The position numbers and the translations under genes are program-made. Positions 37,580-42,597 of a stretch of 42,597 nt of DNA are shown here, in pieces. Under the pieces are notes generated by a model. It ran no database searches and was not told where the DNA came from. It saw nothing but the letters and a program-made list of their open reading frames with translations. This DNA is from Myceligenerans pegani. GTDB lineage: Bacteria > Actinomycetota > Actinomycetes > Actinomycetales > Cellulomonadaceae. The stretch spans positions 1 to 42,597 of the forward strand of contig NZ_JADBGR010000071.1 in assembly GCF_014892515.1 (NCBI RefSeq). Reading direction: 5' to 3'. Position 1 is the stretch's first letter, and the number at the start of each line of letters is the position of its first letter.

Positions 37580-39715
37580 CTACAGCATGCAGCTGACGCA
37601 GTTCTCCACCTCGGTGCCCTCCAGCGCCATCTGACGGAGGCGGATGTAGTAGAGCGTCTTGATGCCCTTCTTCCAGGCGTAGATCTGCGCCTTGTTCACG
37701 TCGCGCGTGGTGACCGTGTCCGGGAAGAACAGCGTCAGGCTGAGGCCCTGGTCCACGTGCTGCGTCGCCGCCGCGTACGTGTCGATGATCTTCTCGTAGC
37801 CGATCTCGTACGCGTCCCGGTAGTACTCCAGGTTGTCGTTCGTCATGTACGGCGCCGGGTAGTAGACGCGACCGAGCTTGCCCTCCTTGCGGATCTCGAT
37901 CTTGGCCGGCACCGGGTGGATGGACGACGTGGAGTTGTTGATGTAGCTGATCGAGCCCGTCGGCGGGACCGCCTGCAGGTTCTGGTTGTAGATGCCGTGC
38001 TCCATCACCGACGCCTTGAGGGCCTTCCAGTCCTCCCGCGTCGGGATCTCCACCCCGGCGTCGGCGAACAGGCGCGCCACGCGCTCGGTCGCCGGCTTCC
38101 ACTCCTGGTCGGTGTACTTGTCGAAGTACTCGCCCGTGGCGTACTTCGAGTCCTCGAACCCGCCGAACTTCTTCCCGCGCTCGATCGCCAGGCGGTTCGA
38201 CGCCGCGATCGCGTGGTAGGCGACCGTGTAGAAGTAGATGTTCGTGAAGTCGATGCCCTCGTCGGAGCCGTAGTGGATCCGCTCGCGCGCGAGGTAGCCG
38301 TGCAGGTTCATCTGCCCGAGACCGATGGCGTGCCCCAGCTCGTTGGCCCGCTTCACCGACGGCACCGACTCGATGCTCGTCTGGTCGCTCACGGCCGTCA
38401 GCGCGCGGATGGCGGTGTCGATCGTGGCACCGAAGTCGGGCGAGTCCATCGCCTTGGCGATGTTCAGCGAGCCGAGGTTGCACGAGATGTCGCGGCCGAC
38501 GTGGCTGTACGACAGATCCTCGTTGAACGTGGATGCCGTCGACACCTGCAGGATCTCCGAGCACAGGTTCGAGTGGGTAATGCGGCCCGCGATCGGGTTC
38601 GCCTTGTTCACCGTGTCCTCGAACATGATGTACGGGTAGCCGGACTCGAACTGCAGCTCCGCGAGCGTCTGGAAGAAGTCGCGCGCGTTGATCGTGGTCT
38701 TGCGGATGCGGTCGTCCGCCACCAGTTCGTCGTACTTCTCGGAGATCGAGACGTCCGCGAACGGCTTGCCGTAGACGCGCTCGACGTCGTACGGGCTGAA
38801 CAGGTGCATGTCCGCGTTCTTCTTGGCGAGCTCGAACGTGATGTCCGGGATCACGACGCCGAGGGAGAGGGTCTTGATGCGGATCTTCTCGTCCGCGTTC
38901 TCCCGCTTGGTGTCGAGGAACCGCATGATGTCCGGGTGGTGCGCGTGCAGGTAGACCGCGCCCGCGCCCTGCCGCGCCCCGAGCTGGTTCGCGTACGAGA
39001 AGGAGTCCTCGAGCAGCTTCATCACCGGGATGACGCCGGACGACTGGTTCTGGATGTGCTTGATCGGCGCGCCGTGCTCGCGGACGTTGCTGAGCAGCAG
39101 CGCCACGCCGCCGCCGCGCTTGGAGAGCTGCAGCGCGGAGTTGATGCCGCGCGCGATCGACTCCATATTATCCTCAATACGGAGCAAAAAGCACGAAACG
39201 GGTTCGCCGCGCTGGGCCTTGCCCACGTTGAGGAAGGTCGGCGTCGCCGGCTGGAACCGTCCCGCGATCACCTCGTCGACGATGTGCTCGGCGAGCTTCT
39301 CGTCGCCGTCGGCCAGGCCGAGCGCGACCATGGACACGCGGTCCTCGAAGCGCTCGAGGTACTTCGTCCCGTCGAACGTCTTGAGCGTGTACGACGTGTA
39401 GTACTTGAACGCGCCGAGGAACGTCTCGAACCGGAAGTCCTTGCTGTACGCCCGCTGGAACAGGGACTTCACGAACGGCCGCGAGTACTTCCCGAGCACC
39501 TCGGGGTCGTAGTACTGGTTCTCGACGAGGTGGTCGAGCTTCGCCTCCAGCGTCTCGAACTGGACGGTGTTCGGCAGGACGTGCTGCAGGAAGTACTGCC
39601 GGGCGGCCTCACGGTCCTTCTCGAACTGGATCTTCCCGTCCGCGCCGTACAGGTTCAGCATCGCGTTGAGCGCGTGGTAGTCCGGCTGGATGTCCTCCGG
39701 CGCCACCGCGCTCAC
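37580..39715 (-). CDS. nrdE: Class Ib ribonucleotide reductase large subunit NrdE
   Basis: The catalytic R1 subunit, 711 residues. It is highly similar throughout to the mycobacterial NrdE ([67 protein letters not shown]). The active-site cysteine pair includes the Cys of EPVSCFLLR and that of SNLCSE; the C-terminal CVSCML carries the redox pair recharged by NrdH. The start is the GTG at 39715, overlapping the nrdI stop (GTGA); the frame upstream to 39847 lies inside nrdI. A low-GC run of codons surrounds the EPVSCFLLR cysteine (39164-39203), unlike the rest of the gene. No intein or intron is present. Confidence 0.97.
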   Translation of the reverse strand: MSAVAPEDIQPDYHALNAMLNLYGADGKIQFEKDREAARQYFLQHVLPNTVQFETLEAKLDHLVENQYYDPEVLGKYSRPFVKSLFQRAYSKDFRFETFLGAFKYYTSYTLKTFDGTKYLERFEDRVSMVALGLADGDEKLAEHIVDEVIAGRFQPATPTFLNVGKAQRGEPVSCFLLRIEDNMESIARGINSALQLSKRGGGVALLLSNVREHGAPIKHIQNQSSGVIPVMKLLEDSFSYANQLGARQGAGAVYLHAHHPDIMRFLDTKRENADEKIRIKTLSLGVVIPDITFELAKKNADMHLFSPYDVERVYGKPFADVSISEKYDELVADDRIRKTTINARDFFQTLAELQFESGYPYIMFEDTVNKANPIAGRITHSNLCSEILQVSTASTFNEDLSYSHVGRDISCNLGSLNIAKAMDSPDFGATIDTAIRALTAVSDQTSIESVPSVKRANELGHAIGLGQMNLHGYLARERIHYGSDEGIDFTNIYFYTVAYHAIAASNRLAIERGKKFGGFEDSKYATGEYFDKYTDQEWKPATERVARLFADAGVEIPTREDWKALKASVMEHGIYNQNLQAVPPTGSISYINNSTSSIHPVPAKIEIRKEGKLGRVYYPAPYMTNDNLEYYRDAYEIGYEKIIDTYAAATQHVDQGLSLTLFFPDTVTTRDVNKAQIYAWKKGIKTLYYIRLRQMALEGTEVENCVSCML

Positions 39716-40164
39716 GCCGAGAGCGGTACCTGCCGGGGCGGGTTCTGTGGTTGCTGTTGCCAAAATCGTGCCAATCCGTTGCGGACGCGGGTGACGTCCT
39801 GCGCTGTGCCCAGGAGCTCGAAGGCGTACAGGTACGGGACGTCGCACTTGGCAGCGATGATGTCCCCGGCGATGCAGTACGCAGCCCCGAAGTTGGTGTT
39901 GCCTGCGGCGATGACGCCGCGGATGAACGACCGGTTGTGCTCGTCGTTCAGGAACTTGCGGACCTGCCGCGGGACCGAGCCGCCCTCGTTGCCCCCGCCG
40001 TAGGTGGGAACCATCAGGACGTACGGCTCGTCGACCCGCAGGAATCCGTCGGCCGGGCGGAGCGGGATCCGGCGCACCGGGATGTCCAGCTCCTCGAGCC
40101 CGAGGCGCTGCACGAACCGGTGCGTGTTCTCCGAGACGCTGGAGAAGTAGACCAGGGATCCCAT
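39712..40164 (-). CDS. nrdI: NrdI flavodoxin-like protein
   Basis: A 150-residue FMN protein that supplies oxidant to activate the dimanganese centre of NrdF. The phosphate-binding loop is [16 protein letters not shown], and flavin-loop regions [20 protein letters not shown] and [12 protein letters not shown] are typical. The ATG at 40164 has GGAG close upstream. It lies 26 bp after nrdH and overlaps nrdE by 4 bases. Its presence supports a manganese-using class Ib enzyme. Confidence 0.95.
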   Translation of the reverse strand: MGSLVYFSSVSENTHRFVQRLGLEELDIPVRRIPLRPADGFLRVDEPYVLMVPTYGGGNEGGSVPRQVRKFLNDEHNRSFIRGVIAAGNTNFGAAYCIAGDIIAAKCDVPYLYAFELLGTAQDVTRVRNGLARFWQQQPQNPPRQVPLSA

Positions 40165-40190
40165 GGCTCCGACCCTGCCTTCAGGTGACG

Positions 40191-40430
40191 TCAGGCGTCG
40201 ACCGTCTGCGTGGCGAGCTCCATGATCCGGTCGGGACGGAAGCCCGACCAGTGCGCGTCACCCGCCACCACGACGGGCGCCTGGAGGTACCCGAGGCCGC
40301 GGACCATCTCGAGCGCGTCGGTGTCCTGTGTGATGTCGACGACCGAGTACTCGATGCCCTTGCGGTCGAGTGCGCGGTACGTTGCGTCGCACTGGACGCA
40401 CGCCGGCTTGCTGTAGACGGTGACGCTCAT
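40191..40430 (-). CDS. nrdH: NrdH glutaredoxin-like electron donor
   Basis: A 79-residue thioredoxin-fold protein that reduces NrdE. The redox motif is Cys11-Val-Gln-Cys14 (KPACVQCD), with [18 protein letters not shown] and the C-terminal SGFRPDRI motif typical of NrdH. The ATG at 40430 has AAGGGGAGGGG before it, the strongest ribosome site in the operon. The in-frame extension to 40646 runs through the promoter and NrdR box and is not translated. First gene of nrdHIEF. Confidence 0.96.
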   Translation of the reverse strand: MSVTVYSKPACVQCDATYRALDRKGIEYSVVDITQDTDALEMVRGLGYLQAPVVVAGDAHWSGFRPDRIMELATQTVDA

Positions 40431-40467
40431 GTCCGCCCCTCCCCTTGGATGCCGTTGACCTCGAAGA

Positions 40468-40491
40468 ACATCGGTGGAACTACACCGATGT
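40468..40491. promoter_or_regulatory. Inverted repeat in the nrdH leader
   Basis: ACATCGGTG (40468-40476) and CACCGATGT (40483-40491) are exact reverse complements around a six-base loop, 38-61 nt upstream of nrdH. The overlapping sequence GAACTACACCGATGTG also shares CTACACC with the NrdR box 51 bp away. It could therefore be a weak second NrdR site or an RNA hairpin. Confidence 0.55.
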
Positions 40492-40527
40492 GGTTTGCGC
40501 GGAGTCATATCTGCTCCGCTACGGAAA

Positions 40528-40543
40528 ACACTACACCTAGTGT
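40528..40543 (-). promoter_or_regulatory. NrdR box upstream of nrdHIEF
   Basis: ACACTACACCTAGTGT is a 16-bp near-palindrome matching the NrdR repressor consensus (ACAC-N8-GTGT form with AT-rich core). It lies 98 nt upstream of nrdH. NrdR is an ATP/dATP-sensing repressor of ribonucleotide reductase genes. A possible -10 (GATATG, minus strand) lies downstream at about the expected distance, so the box would cover the -35. Confidence 0.8.
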
Positions 40544-40545
40544 CT

Positions 40546-41092
40546 GACGCTCGCTCGACAACGACATCTTGTGGTTGGAGCCCACGACAGACCCCTGCGA
40601 CGTGTACACCCAGTCGCCGGTTTCCGCTCGCGGACCATGCTGCCACGGCCGTCCGGCAGGCACCCGGAGGCGCGTCCGGGACCGCTCGCGAAGCGCTCGT
40701 CCGCGCCCGTCACGCGCCCCCCGGCGGGCGACACGCCGGACCTTCGGAGACCCCCGCGAAGGCCGCGCGCGGACCGCCGTCGGGCAGCGTCCGGAGCACG
40801 CGAGAGGCACCCCCAAAAGGGACTAACCACCCACCAACATCGCACGAACCCGAGTTGAACTCGCGGCGTGTCGCGCCCGCTTGGGCGTGTCTCAGAGAGC
40901 GTCCCAGACATGTTGTCACTTCGGGCCCATCTCACCTACCCGGCGTCGCGGCCCGGAGGACGTGGGCGGGGCCGGGTGGCCCGGAACGGGCGGGGCCGGA
41001 CAGGCGTGCGCCGACCGCACCGACCCACCGGGGCGACCCCCACCAGAAGGTAGAGTCCTGCCCCGCGCCTCACCGCTCGGCGTGCACAACGG
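40546..41092. other. Gene-free interval between nrdH promoter and beta-glucosidase 3' end
   Basis: About 550 bp with no credible gene. Short open frames exist on both strands, but none shows strong third-position GC, a ribosome site or a recognisable product. I see no tRNA, riboswitch or transposon remnant. A small dyad CGAGTT-G-AACTCG lies at 40851-40863 and a CCCCC-AAAAGG run at 40811-40820. The stretch 40790-40930 is less GC-rich than its surroundings. Confidence 0.6.
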
Positions 41093-41128
41093 CGGGGCCG
41101 GACCTCCTCGGAGGTCGGCCCGGCCCCG
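41093..41128 (-). terminator. Terminator hairpin downstream of the beta-glucosidase
   Basis: CGGGGCCG (41093-41100) pairs with CGGCCCCG (41121-41128), and inside it GACCTCC (41101-41107) pairs with GGAGGTC (41110-41116), with a four-base bulge on one side. It starts about 35 nt after the stop codon. Confidence 0.65.
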
Positions 41129-41129
41129 C

Positions 41130-41162
41130 GTCCGTGTCAGCCGTCCGTGTCAGCCGTCCGCG

Positions 41163-41168
<6 letters not shown>
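41130..41168. repeat. Three tandem 13-bp repeats at the beta-glucosidase stop
   Basis: GTCCGTGTCAGCC occurs at 41130-41142 and 41143-41155, then as GTCCGCGTCAGCG at 41156-41168. The last copy contains the stop codon of the gene. Because the unit is 13 bp, each copy supplies a TGA in a different minus-strand reading frame. Confidence 0.8.

Positions 41169-42597
<1,429 letters not shown>

Noticed and set aside
39164-39203. Intein or group I intron inside nrdE
   Set aside because: The NrdE frame is continuous and collinear with homologues across the site; only atypical codon use remains.
37757-40003. 748-codon plus-strand frame over nrdE/nrdI
   Set aside because: Val/Arg/His-rich shadow of a strongly conserved gene pair on the other strand.
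40537-40935. Possible small gene upstream of nrdH on the minus strand (132 codons)
   Set aside because: Third-codon GC is far below that of real genes here, it overlaps the NrdR box, and no ribosome site or family resemblance is visible.
41093-41128. tRNA-like foldback downstream of the beta-glucosidase
   Set aside because: No T-loop or anticodon-arm consensus; simple nested hairpin that fits a terminator.

Overview
The window is a high-GC (roughly 70-75 % by eye), densely coded piece of an actinobacterial chromosome. GTG starts are common, many genes overlap their neighbour by 4 bases (ATGA/GTGA), and long antisense shadow ORFs lie over almost every real gene. The gene content (GlgE-TreS-maltokinase pathway, a 7Fe ferredoxin beside dapC, class Ib nrdHIEF with a NrdR box, a DivIVA-like coiled coil, ATPase-less sugar ABC importers, GH1 and GH2 glycosidases) suggests a polysaccharide-degrading Micrococcales, such as Promicromonosporaceae or Cellulomonadaceae. 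That placement is inference; no rRNA or other taxonomic marker is present. I see no tRNA, rRNA, CRISPR array, insertion sequence or prophage.

Layout. 1-1153: the 5' part of an FtsX-like permease (minus, cut by the window edge). 1249-4125: gltA, dapC and fdxA on the minus strand, with a small SH3-like gene divergent at 4265. 4616-13196: glgP (minus) divergent from the overlapping operon glgE-treS-pep2 (plus). 13227-24310: an 11-kb, all-minus sugar-uptake block. It holds a NgcEFG-type importer and a second importer (binding protein, two permeases) translationally coupled to a GH2 beta-mannosidase, with a LacI-family regulator upstream. 24408-26708: glgB (plus), which in many actinobacteria sits directly next to pep2, so the uptake block looks inserted into the glycogen/maltose-1-phosphate locus. 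26695-27657: a thioredoxin-fold/TPR protein. 27692-31223: a three-gene overlapping operon of one two-TM protein and two paralogous lipoproteins of unknown function, divergent from a DivIVA-like coiled-coil gene (31483-32973). 33028-36394: two alpha/beta hydrolases, a small zinc-ribbon protein and a two-domain FKBP lipoprotein. 36503-40430: nrdF, nrdE, nrdI and nrdH, transcribed leftward from a NrdR-controlled promoter. 41163-42597: a GH1 beta-glucosidase whose first codons lie beyond the right edge.

How it works together. TreS interconverts trehalose and maltose, Pep2 phosphorylates maltose, GlgE polymerises maltose-1-phosphate, GlgB branches the glucan and GlgP degrades it. The two importers have no ATPase gene here and probably share a distant MsiK-type ATPase. 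They would bring in beta-mannosides and, by family, GlcNAc/chitobiose, with the cytoplasmic beta-mannosidase acting on the first.

No feature here is clearly a new defence or mobile system. The best candidates for something undescribed are the lipoprotein-pair/two-TM operon beside the DivIVA-like gene, the low-GC codon patch at the active-site cysteine of nrdE, and several strong palindromes or hairpins (inside a permease start, between nrdE and nrdF, in the nrdH leader).
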